A stretch of DNA of 60,826 nt. Origin: JANNMJ01 sp031397815. GTDB taxonomy: Bacteria > Bacteroidota > Bacteroidia > Cytophagales > Hymenobacteraceae. Made by a program: the position numbers and the translations under genes. The DNA lies in NCBI GenBank assembly GCA_031397815.1, contig JANNMJ010000220.1, positions 1-60,826 of the forward strand. Reading direction: 5' to 3'. Positions 40,899 through 48,410 of this stretch are shown piece after piece (position 1 is the first letter of the stretch; each line of letters opens with the position of its first letter). The notes beneath the pieces were generated by a model. It searched no databases, had not been told where the DNA came from, and saw only the letters and a program-made list of their open reading frames with translations.

Positions 40899-41261
40899 AC
40901 AGACAGTAGAAGGAAAAACCGATGCCGTTACCTCAGCTTTCAGGCTAATGGCGACCGCAAGGGAAAACGCACGGAAAGAATTGGCCCCCTTCCGCCCGCC
41001 ACAGAGCTAAATGCGGCCACCGGTCGGGATGTAACCGCCTGCCGCAAGCGCCGGGTTCTGATACGGTGGCACAAGTAGCCTAAAAATGAGGCTCGAAAGG
41101 AAATTATTCGACGAATCAGGCTTAATTGGCCTTGAACGGCTGCTTTATGGTGGTGAACGCAAACTTTCGGCAGCAGCTGACGGGAACTCGCGCTTCGGCT
41201 CCGGCCTTTGGCTTGGCGCTGTGCATCGGCTTTTCCGGAGTGCCCCGCCGCATTAGAGCCG

Positions 41262-41269
41262 TACCTTTG
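41262..41269 (+). promoter_or_regulatory. TAnnTTTG -7 box for ruvX
   Basis: TACCTTTG ends 8 bp before the ruvX ATG, again implying an almost leaderless message. Confidence 0.6.
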
Positions 41270-41277
41270 CCGCCCGA

Positions 41278-41727
41278 ATGAGCCGCATCCTCGCCCTCGA
41301 TTACGGCACCAAACGCGTGGGCGTGGCCGTGACCGACCCGCATCAGCTAATCGCGTCGCCGCTGACCACCGTGCTCACGCACGAGCTGTTGGCGTGGCTG
41401 CGCGCATACGTTGTGAAGGAAGGCGTTGGCGAAATGGTAGTGGGTATGCCGCGCCACCTGACCGGCGGCCCCACCGACACCACGCCGCACGTGATTGGGC
41501 TGATTCGGACGCTGAAAAAACAATTTCCGCTGCTCCCGATTCACGAAATCGACGAGCGGTTCACCTCCACGATGGCGCACCAAACGATGCTCGCTGGCGG
41601 CCTTGGGCGCAAAGCCCGGCAGGATAAGGCGATGGTCGATAAAGTGAGTGCTGCCATCATTCTGCAATCGTATCTGGAAAGCCGGGCCAACCAAGCCGGT
41701 TACGCTGCCTCGGCGGCTCCTATTTAG
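41278..41727 (+). CDS. ruvX: Putative Holliday junction resolvase YqgF/RuvX
   Basis: This 149-residue RNase H-fold nuclease family member is implicated in Holliday-junction resolution or pre-16S rRNA processing. Signatures are LALDYGTKRVGVAVTD (first catalytic Asp), VVGMPRHLTGGPTD, IDERFTSTMA (Glu) and the C-terminal DKAMVDKVSAAIILQSYLES (last Asp). All metal-site residues are present. It is followed 6 bp later by def. Confidence 0.94.
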   Translation: MSRILALDYGTKRVGVAVTDPHQLIASPLTTVLTHELLAWLRAYVVKEGVGEMVVGMPRHLTGGPTDTTPHVIGLIRTLKKQFPLLPIHEIDERFTSTMAHQTMLAGGLGRKARQDKAMVDKVSAAIILQSYLESRANQAGYAASAAPI

Positions 41728-41733
41728 TCAGTC

Positions 41734-42321
41734 ATGATTTACCCGATTACTGCCTACGGCGACCCCGTTCTGCGCGCGCGCGCCACCGATATCCCGGCCA
41801 ACTTCGACGGCCTCGATCAGCTTATCGCCGATATGTTCGCGACGATGGAGCACGCCCACGGCGTGGGGTTGGCGGCGCCGCAAATCAGTAAAAGCGTCCG
41901 CCTGTTCGTCATCGACTCTACCCCGATGGTGGAAGACCCCGACGAAACCAACCCGCGCTTCAAGCAGCCCGCGCTCCGGCGCGCCTTCATCAACCCCGTC
42001 ATGGTGGAAGAAACCGGCACCGAATGGGGCTTCGACGAAGGCTGCCTGAGCATCCCCGGCATCCGCGAGCAAGTGCAACGCCCGGAGCGCATCCGGCTGC
42101 GGTACGAAACCCCGGAGCGAACAGTGGTGGAAGAAGAATTCGACGGAATTGCCGCACGCATTATTCAGCACGAGTACGACCATCTGGAAGGCGTTTTATT
42201 CACCGACCACCTCAACGTCCTCAAAAAGCGGCTGCTCAAGAACCGCCTCACCCGCATCACCAAAGGCGACGTGGACGCTGATTACCGGATGCGTTTTCCG
42301 GCTACCACATCAAGGCGTTGA
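41734..42321 (+). CDS. def: Peptide deformylase
   Basis: This 195-residue metalloenzyme removes the formyl group from nascent N-terminal fMet. The three family motifs are intact: GVGLAAPQI, EGCLSIPGI (metal-ligand Cys) and QHEYDHLEG (two metal-ligand His and the catalytic Glu is in the preceding IIQHE). Length is normal. It is co-transcribed with ruvX (6-bp gap). Confidence 0.97.
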   Translation: MIYPITAYGDPVLRARATDIPANFDGLDQLIADMFATMEHAHGVGLAAPQISKSVRLFVIDSTPMVEDPDETNPRFKQPALRRAFINPVMVEETGTEWGFDEGCLSIPGIREQVQRPERIRLRYETPERTVVEEEFDGIAARIIQHEYDHLEGVLFTDHLNVLKKRLLKNRLTRITKGDVDADYRMRFPATTSRR

Positions 42322-42480
42322 TTCTCAAAAATTTACCGTCTTTTCTGACTGTCTAAAGAAAGAGTTTATCCGAAAATCTGAAAAAAGGACAAACGATTCC
42401 GAGAGATATGCGCTCTGAATCGTTGATTTGTCGCACGGTGGCGATGTTGCTTCCGTGCAACTCCCTTTTTTACTGTCGGA

Positions 42481-43131
42481 GTGAAAAAATATATTCTTTC
42501 TTGTTTGACCACACTGGCTCTCGCCGGTGGTATGGCGTCCTGCTCAACGGCAGGTAAGTATTATCAATTTAACACCGCAGGCGGGGCTTACCACAGCACC
42601 TCCGTGGCGAAGAGACAAGCGCCATCTGCTACTCCCGTGGCAGTGACGACGACGACGACGACGCCGCAAGTGACGGCCGAAACCGCCCCCGTCACCGCAG
42701 AAGCCTCGACAAGCGTTACGCCCGCTGCCGCGCCCACTCCGAGCGCCTACCTGGCAGTAGCGGTCCCAGCCACTCAGGTAGCATCAGCGGTTGCAACCCC
42801 CAGCCCGGCGGTATCGGCGGAGCAGGTGAAGCTGGAAAAGCGGATCGCGAAAGTGGCGCACAAGCTGGAAGTCCGCGCCGCGAAAGCCGCCGCCAAACCA
42901 GAAGCCACCCACGGTGACGGCGGCAAGAGCCAGCTGACGGCGGCCTTGCTGTGCTTCTTTCTGGGCGGCTTGAGCATCCATCGCTTCTACTTGGGCTACA
43001 CGGGTATAGCCATCCTTCAGATCATCCTCAACCTCTTAGTTGTGGGCTACATCTGGTGGATCATCGACTTTATTCGCATCCTGATGGGCAGACTTACCCC
43101 GAAATCGGGTGAGTATGCCAAAAAGTTCTAG
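42481..43131 (+). CDS. Lipoprotein with C-terminal TM2 domain
   Basis: This 216-residue protein starts at GTG (MKKYILSCLT). The lipobox MASC gives Cys21, then GKYYQFNTAGGAYHSTSVAK, a long Thr/Pro/Ala linker (about 45-115, including a run of Thr), a charged helix (VKLEKRIAKVAHKLEVRAAK, about 120-140) and a TM2 domain (about 155-208: GGLSIHRFYLGYTGIAILQI ... WWIIDFIRI). A lipid anchor and a TM2 hairpin in one chain is unusual: the N-terminus may be anchored in one leaflet or membrane and the TM2 in another. A broken paralogue follows. Confidence 0.85.
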   Translation: MKKYILSCLTTLALAGGMASCSTAGKYYQFNTAGGAYHSTSVAKRQAPSATPVAVTTTTTTPQVTAETAPVTAEASTSVTPAAAPTPSAYLAVAVPATQVASAVATPSPAVSAEQVKLEKRIAKVAHKLEVRAAKAAAKPEATHGDGGKSQLTAALLCFFLGGLSIHRFYLGYTGIAILQIILNLLVVGYIWWIIDFIRILMGRLTPKSGEYAKKF

Positions 43132-43142
43132 ATATTAGCGCC

Positions 43143-43171
43143 GTCTGCCGCAAGCACGGCTTGCGGCAGAC
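43143..43171 (+). terminator. Perfect 13-bp hairpin, probable terminator
   Basis: GTCTGCCGCAAGC / GCTTGCGGCAGAC with a 3-nt loop is a perfect hairpin. A T-rich tract (attttcagttttttttctc) follows, 12 bp after the stop of the TM2 lipoprotein gene. It separates that gene from its paralogue. Confidence 0.8.
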
Positions 43172-43219
43172 GTTCATTTTCAGTTTTTTTTCTCACTTTT
43201 CTCTCCCAATACCCCCTCC

Positions 43220-43813
43220 ATGAAAGGACGGATTCTCTCCCTGCTCTCTGCCGCCGCACTGACGGTTGCTACGGCTGCTTGCTCTTCCTCGGGTAAGTAT
43301 TTTCAATTTCAGACGTCGTCTTCGGCGTATCACGGCACGACGGTAGCGGCTGCGAAAGCTCCTGCCGCTGAAGCTCCTGCTACCGCTCCCCTGACGGCTT
43401 CGGCTGCCCTGGAAGCCACCCCGGCACCTGCGGCCGCGATGAATACCTCGGCTGCTACGCCAGAAATGGCTGCTCAGGCCCAAGAAGTGATCAAAACGCT
43501 GCCCGCTGCCTAACAGGCTAAGCTGGAGAAGAAAGTCACGAAACTGGCGCACAAGCTGGAAGCTCGCGCTGCGAAAGCTGCCGCCAAGCCTTCGGCTCCG
43601 GCAGGCGAAGGCAAAAGCCAAATCATTGCGCTGGTGCTGGTGGCACTGGTGGGCGCCCTCGGCATCCACCGCTTCTACCTCGGCTACATCGGCATCGGTG
43701 TCGCTCAGCTGCTGACGCTGGGTGGTTGCGGTATCTGGGCGCTGATCGACTTGATTCGCATCATCACGGGTGATCTGAAGCCAAAAGGTGGCGACTACGC
43801 CGAAAAACTCTAA
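43220..43813 (+). pseudogene. TM2 lipoprotein paralogue interrupted by one in-frame stop
   Basis: The first part (43220-43513) encodes 97 residues with lipobox TAAC (Cys21) and GKYFQFQTSSSAYHGTTVAA, ending at TAA (43511-43513). The frame then continues without shift to 43813: QAKLEKKVTKLAHKLEARAA, GALGIHRFYLGYIGIGVAQL, WALIDLIRI. Alignment with the intact gene just upstream (SAEQVKLEKR) puts the stop at the position of Glu, so a single GAA-to-TAA change explains it. The downstream half keeps sound TM2 codons. It is either a recent nonsense mutation, a sequencing or assembly error, or a read-through; the upstream half might also be made as a truncated lipoprotein. Confidence 0.88.
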
Positions 43814-44171
43814 TACCAGCCTTCCGGCTGCTTCCGCGCCCACTGCGGCCGACCTGCGTCGGCGGCGGTGGGCGCGCTTGCGCGCGGCGGTAGTGGTGGT
43901 GGGGTCGGGCCTGATCTGGTTGACGCTATTGGTGTTGCCGGTCGATTTTTTCGACCACCACGGCCCGACGCTCTGCCTCAGCCGCGTGCTGCTGGACCGC
44001 GAATGCCCCGGCTGCGGCATGACCCGCGCAAGTATGCACGCGCTTCACTTCGATTTTGCCGGGGCCTGGCACTACAACCGGCTCGTGGTGGTGGTTCTGC
44101 CGTTGCTGGCGTACTTGTGGGGGAAGGAAATCTGGGAGCTTACTGGCCGGTTGGGCTGGCGCAAGCGTTAG
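43788..44171 (+). CDS. DUF2752 membrane protein
   Basis: This 127-residue protein probably starts at GTG within the last codons of the TM2 pseudogene (26-bp overlap). It has a membrane helix (about 33-50), then the family motif ECPGCGMTRASMHALHFDF, then a second membrane helix (about 94-112). The CxxCGMTRA motif is the DUF2752 hallmark. DUF2752 and TM2 genes are often neighbours, which suggests a shared envelope role of unknown nature. A terminator follows. Confidence 0.82.
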   Translation: MATTPKNSNTSLPAASAPTAADLRRRRWARLRAAVVVVGSGLIWLTLLVLPVDFFDHHGPTLCLSRVLLDRECPGCGMTRASMHALHFDFAGAWHYNRLVVVVLPLLAYLWGKEIWELTGRLGWRKR

Positions 44172-44214
44172 GCCTGCGGCGGCGATTCGGCAGCGCGGTA
44201 CTCCGGATAAAATC

Positions 44215-44255
44215 AAAAAAGGGGTTCGTACCAAGTCGGTACGAACCCCTTTTAT
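44215..44255. terminator. Bidirectional rho-independent terminator
   Basis: The stem aaaggggttcgtacc / ggtacgaacccctttt is flanked by an A-run and a T-run, lying between the convergent DUF2752 and globin genes. Confidence 0.92.
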
Positions 44256-44295
44256 TTAGAGCGAGCTTCTTAGATAGGAAGGCTCCCTTTCGATA

Positions 44296-44799
44296 CTATT
44301 GACCGACGATATCAGGCCGCAAACCGCCCAGCACCCCTACCAGCTCGTCGCGCTCAGCTTTCGGCACACCGTTATCGATGAGGGCCGAATCGAGCTGCAC
44401 GACCAGCGCGGTGAACTCGGGCAGCGTGATGTTCATGTCTTTGTGCGCGAGCTTCATCGACTTGCCTTTGTAGATCAACGGGCCACCAGCGGCCTCGCCG
44501 ATCTGGTCGATGAGGTTGTTGCGGAGCAGGGTCACCCGATACGTATCACCGGTGCCCACAGCAGTCAGCAGCGGCTGAAAGGTGCGCTTGAGGTTAGAGG
44601 GCGTCCGGCCGGTTTCGGCCACCACCCGACCGATGAAGTCATCGACGACGGCCGTAATCGCGGGCGCTTTGCCGAGGCGCTCGTAGAGCGTGGCGGGAAC
44701 GGCGGGGATGACTTTGTCGTCGTCGTCGTCACCGCACGAGGTGGTGACCAGCGCCGCGCCGGCCAGTAGGAAAAAGAGGGAGTATTGACGTAAAAACAT
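44296..44799 (-). CDS. Lipoprotein group-1 truncated hemoglobin
   Basis: This 167-residue protein has a lipobox (VTTSC, Cys22), a poly-Asp stretch, then a truncated-globin domain (about 37-165): TLYERLGKAPAITAVVDDFI, LIDQIGEAAGGPLIYKGKSM, the proximal His in KLAHKDMNIT, and the C-terminal ELVGVLGGLRPDIVGQ. The residue usually Tyr at helix B10 appears to be Ile (DDFIGRV), which would change ligand binding. Export of a globin suggests handling of oxygen, nitric oxide or peroxide in the periplasm. It lies 46 bp downstream of an HMA-like gene. Confidence 0.85.
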   Translation of the reverse strand: MFLRQYSLFFLLAGAALVTTSCGDDDDDKVIPAVPATLYERLGKAPAITAVVDDFIGRVVAETGRTPSNLKRTFQPLLTAVGTGDTYRVTLLRNNLIDQIGEAAGGPLIYKGKSMKLAHKDMNITLPEFTALVVQLDSALIDNGVPKAERDELVGVLGGLRPDIVGQ

Positions 44800-44845
44800 C
44801 GGCCTGAAAAGGGAAAAGTAAAAAAAACCAGAGAGCTGACGCGGG

Positions 44846-45301
44846 TCAGACTTTCACGAAAAAACGGCGCAGGTTGAACGCGAAACGGACCCGCTCCAGC
44901 GCCAGCACGTAACCCGCCGGAACGGGGCACTGCGGGCCGGCAGGGGCCGCCGAAGCTTGAGGAATCTCGGTTGGTTGAGCCGTAACGGCGTAAGCGCCAC
45001 CCGCCGACAGCGCCCGCCGAACGTCAGCGGTGCTCAATTGGTCGGCGTAGTGCATCACCACGGCGAGCTGGTTTTTGGCGCTCACATTGCAGGTGGTCAC
45101 GCCGTCGAGGCTGCTCACGTGGCGTTCCAGCTCACGGGCGCGCGCAGGGTCGGTGAGGCCACCGACGCGGAGAAGCGTGACGGTGGTGACGGGGACGTAG
45201 TCGTGCAGATTCGGCTCCTGCCAGTTGGCCCACGTCATGAAGCTCAGGAGTAGCGCGGCGAAAAGGCCAAGAAAGAGCGAGCGGGTACGGATTCGGCGCA
45301 T
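44846..45301 (-). CDS. Membrane-anchored HMA-like protein lacking CxxC
   Basis: This 151-residue protein has an N-terminal membrane segment (about 6-24). The central part (about 38-105) follows the heavy-metal-associated fold: VTLLRVGGLTDPARARELER, VSSLDGVTTCNVSAKNQLAV, STADVRRALSAGG. The GMTCxxC metal loop is replaced by GGLTDPA, so it probably does not bind copper the usual way. The C-terminus has two Cys-poor hydrophobic stretches. It precedes the truncated globin gene by 46 bp and is probably co-transcribed. A heme- or redox-related partner is conceivable. Confidence 0.72.
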   Translation of the reverse strand: MRRIRTRSLFLGLFAALLLSFMTWANWQEPNLHDYVPVTTVTLLRVGGLTDPARARELERHVSSLDGVTTCNVSAKNQLAVVMHYADQLSTADVRRALSAGGAYAVTAQPTEIPQASAAPAGPQCPVPAGYVLALERVRFAFNLRRFFVKV

Positions 45302-45521
45302 AGGGTGGCGGTGGGGGAAAGGGATTTCCACGGATGGGAAGGCGCAACTATTCGACCGCTTGAACGCAAAAAAACACTTTTCACCGGCTCTGGAAAGGAA
45401 TATCACATCGGAAGGAAGGTTTTTTCCCTTCAACGGCGATAAAGCTCAGGTGAACGGCAGACGGCTCAGACCAACATCGCCCTATTGTATGCCATTGCCG
45501 CCGAACGGGTAACTTGGCCGA

Positions 45522-46514
45522 ATGAAACGTCTGTTCACGCTACTCTGCCTCGTGTTGCTGCTCCCCGCCCCGGCGGTCCGCGCGTGGGGGTTCTTCGCTC
45601 ACCAACGCATCAACCGGTTGGCGGTTTTCACGCTTCCGCCGGAAATGTTCGGCTTTTACAAGCGGCATATCGTGTACGTGACCGAGCACGCCACCGACCC
45701 GGATTCGCGCCGAACTGTGATTGCCGAGGAGGCACCGCGCCATTACATCGATCTGGATGCAAAGCCGTACGTGCGCGCCGTTCACTCGGATTCGACGGCC
45801 TGGAAGCTCCCGCGCTACTGGAAAGATGCCGTGGCGCTGCTCAGCGAAGACACCCTCGGGGCGTATGGCGTGGTGCCGTGGCACGCCTATTTCGTGCGCT
45901 ATCAGCTCACGGAGGCGTTCAAGCAGCGCGATTTGCCGCGCATCCTGAAGCTCTCCGCCGATTTGGGCCATTACCTCGGTGATGCCTGCGTACCGCTCCA
46001 CACCTGCGAGAATTACAACGGGCAGCTCACCAACCAAAAGGGCATTCACGGCCTCTGGGAGAGCCGCTTGCCGGAGATCTTGGCCGGCGATTACGATTTT
46101 TTCGTCGGTCAGGCGCCGTACCTGCCCAAGCCGCAGCTCAGCATCTGGGAAGCCGTGCTATCGGCGCACCGCGCCGCCGATTCGGTGTTCGTGTTCGAGC
46201 GGCGCGCCACCGAAAAGGTCGGCGACGACCATAAATTCAGTTACGAGGAGCGCAACAACGCCACCATCCGCACCTACTCGCGTCCGTTCGTCGACGAGTA
46301 TCACCGCGCGCTTAACGGACAGGTAGAGAGGCAGATGCGCCGGGCCGTGAAGCTCGTCGGGGCGATGTGGTACACGGCGTGGGTGGATGCCGGTCAGCCC
46401 AACCTCGACACCCTTCCCGGCGAGCTGACACCTGCCCAGCAAGAGCAGCTCAACGCGGAAGAGGCGCTATTGAAGCAGAAAGGCGCCGTGCGTCCCCGTC
46501 AGGAACACGAGTAA
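45522..46514 (+). CDS. Secreted zinc-dependent phospholipase C / S1-P1 nuclease-like protein
   Basis: This 330-residue exported protein has a signal peptide cleaved at RAWG, leaving an N-terminal Trp, the first zinc ligand in this superfamily. Other ligand-type residues are in WGFFAHQRINRLAV, PRHYIDLDA, LSADLGHYLGDACVPLHTCE and GIHGLWESR. It is all-alpha. The choice between phospholipase C and nuclease cannot be made from sequence alone; several Bacteroidota have such proteins of unknown substrate. Confidence 0.83.
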   Translation: MKRLFTLLCLVLLLPAPAVRAWGFFAHQRINRLAVFTLPPEMFGFYKRHIVYVTEHATDPDSRRTVIAEEAPRHYIDLDAKPYVRAVHSDSTAWKLPRYWKDAVALLSEDTLGAYGVVPWHAYFVRYQLTEAFKQRDLPRILKLSADLGHYLGDACVPLHTCENYNGQLTNQKGIHGLWESRLPEILAGDYDFFVGQAPYLPKPQLSIWEAVLSAHRAADSVFVFERRATEKVGDDHKFSYEERNNATIRTYSRPFVDEYHRALNGQVERQMRRAVKLVGAMWYTAWVDAGQPNLDTLPGELTPAQQEQLNAEEALLKQKGAVRPRQEHE

Positions 46515-46725
46515 GCCGCTACAGTTAGGCATTAGCCAGCCCTTGAGTGCCCGCCAGCTACTGAAATTTTCGGAATATTTAGGCGACAGCAACAACTGAA
46601 TGCGTGCTGACGTATTGAGCGCGCACGAAATTTGTAACGCCGGTTTTCAAGGCTCTTGCCTTGGTTTCGAGAATTTGATTTTCGATTTCTGATTTACTTT
46701 TTCCAATCAAACAACTTTTTCGCTT
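46515..46725. other. Intergenic region, AT-rich leader
   Basis: This 211-bp gap before the outer-membrane barrel gene has an AT-rich second half (gattttcgatttctgattta). No hairpin or repeat copy is convincing. Confidence 0.5.
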
Positions 46726-47490
46726 GTGAGAAAAATTTTCCAATCCGGCCTGATGGCAGCTTTGCTTATCGGCAGCGCCGCAACCGCCGCTAATGCACAG
46801 ATTTTGTATGGCCCGGTAGCGGGTGCCGCAGCGTCTACGGCGCGGATCGATTTTAAGGAGGGCAACCCGAAGCCGGGCACCAGCATGGTTTTCGGACCAA
46901 CGGCGGGCTTCATGATGCATATTCCGTTCGGCAATCTGGCGGTTCAGCCTGCGCTGATGTACAGCCGCAAAGGCGTGGAGCTTGAATACACTGCCGCAGA
47001 GACTGACTCGACGGTTGGGTTGAAAGCGAATGTTTCGAGCCAGCTCGGCTACATCACCTTGCCGGTCAATATCGTTTACACGACCGGCGGCGACCACGGC
47101 TTTCAGGTGTTCGCGGGTGGTTACGCGGCGCTCGGCGTAGGCGGCAAGCGGAAAGTGACTGCTACTGCTTCACTGGGTGGGTTTAGCGCTGACACCACGT
47201 ACACTAACGACGTGTATTTCTCGGACAAAGCTCACAACCCACAGGATGAGCTTCTGCAAAACGAAGAAGTTGCGCGCGGCGGCTTCACCGAGCAGACGGG
47301 CTATTTCCGCGAAGTTGACTTAGGCGTTCAAGGCGGCCTCGGCTACCTGATGGGCGGCTTCCAGATTCAGGCATCGGCCAGCGCCGGTCTGCGGAATATT
47401 TTCACGGCCGATCTCTTCGGCAACAAGCCAGTGAACGAAGCCAAAAACGTCAGCTTCCAACTGACGGTTGGTTACTTGTTCGGACGCTAG
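46726..47490 (+). CDS. Outer-membrane beta-barrel protein (PorT-like)
   Basis: This 254-residue protein starts at GTG and has a signal peptide cleaved near ANAQ. The mature part is a sequence of amphipathic strands (FGPTAGFMMHIPFGNLAVQP, LGYITLPVNIVYTTG, FQVFAGGYAALGVGG) and ends with an aromatic-terminated strand (VSFQLTVGYLFGR). This fits the outer-membrane beta-barrel family (OMP_b-brl_2). It stands alone with its own terminator. No function can be assigned. Confidence 0.85.
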   Translation: MRKIFQSGLMAALLIGSAATAANAQILYGPVAGAAASTARIDFKEGNPKPGTSMVFGPTAGFMMHIPFGNLAVQPALMYSRKGVELEYTAAETDSTVGLKANVSSQLGYITLPVNIVYTTGGDHGFQVFAGGYAALGVGGKRKVTATASLGGFSADTTYTNDVYFSDKAHNPQDELLQNEEVARGGFTEQTGYFREVDLGVQGGLGYLMGGFQIQASASAGLRNIFTADLFGNKPVNEAKNVSFQLTVGYLFGR

Positions 47491-47535
47491 ATTTTGAATT
47501 AAAACTGACTGCACTTACGGTGCGGCGGCTTTGAG

Positions 47536-47577
47536 AATCCCCCCTGCTCTTTTTCTGAGGGCAGGGGGGATTTTTTA
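47536..47577. terminator. Bidirectional rho-independent terminator
   Basis: The stem aatcccccctgc / gcaggggggatt is followed by T6, between the convergent barrel and pentapeptide-repeat genes. Confidence 0.9.
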
Positions 47578-47583
47578 TGGGCT

Positions 47584-48189
47584 TTATTCCACTACCAGCC
47601 CGTACCGTTCGAGCAAGCCCGGCAAGCCCGCAAGCGCGAGGCGGGCGCCGGTGAGGACGTTGATTTCGGGGTTGATGCTGAAGCCGTGGGCGGTGGTAAA
47701 ATCGGCGGCCGTGAGGTTGGTTTCGTGGAAGACGGCGTTGACGAGGTCGCACCCGGCGAAGGCGCCGCCGGTGAGGTCGGTATTCGTAAAATCGGCTTCG
47801 GTGAGGCTGCACCGCTCGAACCGCGTACCCGCCATTCGTTTCCCGCCAAAAGTGGCGTAGCGGAGGAGGCAATCGTCGAAATGCACCGCAAACAGCATCT
47901 CCTGACACACGCTGAACGCCACACCGAGGAGCTTACAATCGGCGAAGGCGACGTTTTGGAGCGCAGTGCCACGCAGCTGGGCCGTGCTGAGGTTGCAGCG
48001 GTCGAAGGTGCAATCCTCGAAGCGCAGGTTGGTGAGGTCGGCGCCGTTGAAATCGCAGCCCTCGAAGCGGTATTGTTCCAGCTCGCGGCCCAACGCGCGC
48101 AATTGTTGCGCATCGTAACCGGTGAGCACGCGGTCAGGGGGGAACGGGCCGGGCTTGCGCGCAGCGGCGGGTTTGCGACGGGGTTTCAT
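47584..48189 (-). CDS. Pentapeptide-repeat protein
   Basis: This 201-residue protein starts at MKPRRKPAAARKPG with a basic tail. About 25 pentapeptides of the A(D/N)LXX type follow (YRFEGCDFNGADLTNLRFED, FDRCNLSTAQLRGTALQNVA, RFERCSLTEADFTNTDLTGG), predicting a right-handed quadrilateral beta-helix like Qnr and MfpA. The C-terminus (INVLTGARLALAGLPGLLER) is a capping helix. Some relatives mimic DNA and bind gyrase; nothing here proves that role. It is divergent from gldN. Confidence 0.92.
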   Translation of the reverse strand: MKPRRKPAAARKPGPFPPDRVLTGYDAQQLRALGRELEQYRFEGCDFNGADLTNLRFEDCTFDRCNLSTAQLRGTALQNVAFADCKLLGVAFSVCQEMLFAVHFDDCLLRYATFGGKRMAGTRFERCSLTEADFTNTDLTGGAFAGCDLVNAVFHETNLTAADFTTAHGFSINPEINVLTGARLALAGLPGLLERYGLVVE

Positions 48190-48410
48190 CAGCGGAGGAA
48201 TTTCTGAGACGTGGCGGAGCGCTGGAGTGCCGCTAAGCGGCGCGGCAATATCCGGCCGAATAGTGGTAAATATGGCCGCAGCGGCCGGTGCGCGGCATAC
48301 TAGACGCTTGGGGTGGTGCGTTATGGCTGTGGTTATTGGTCCACTCACCTCACTGCTCAAGCCGTCGCCCTATCACCACTTTTCCGCCACCTTTTCATTT
48401 TGCTGAACCG

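Larger units (their letters stand above)
40884..41277. other. Intergenic region with divergent promoter boxes
   Basis: This 394-bp gap separates the divergent S41 and ruvX genes. It has -7 boxes near both ends (40891-40898 minus; 41262-41269 plus) and otherwise no gene, repeat or strong hairpin that I can support. Confidence 0.6.
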
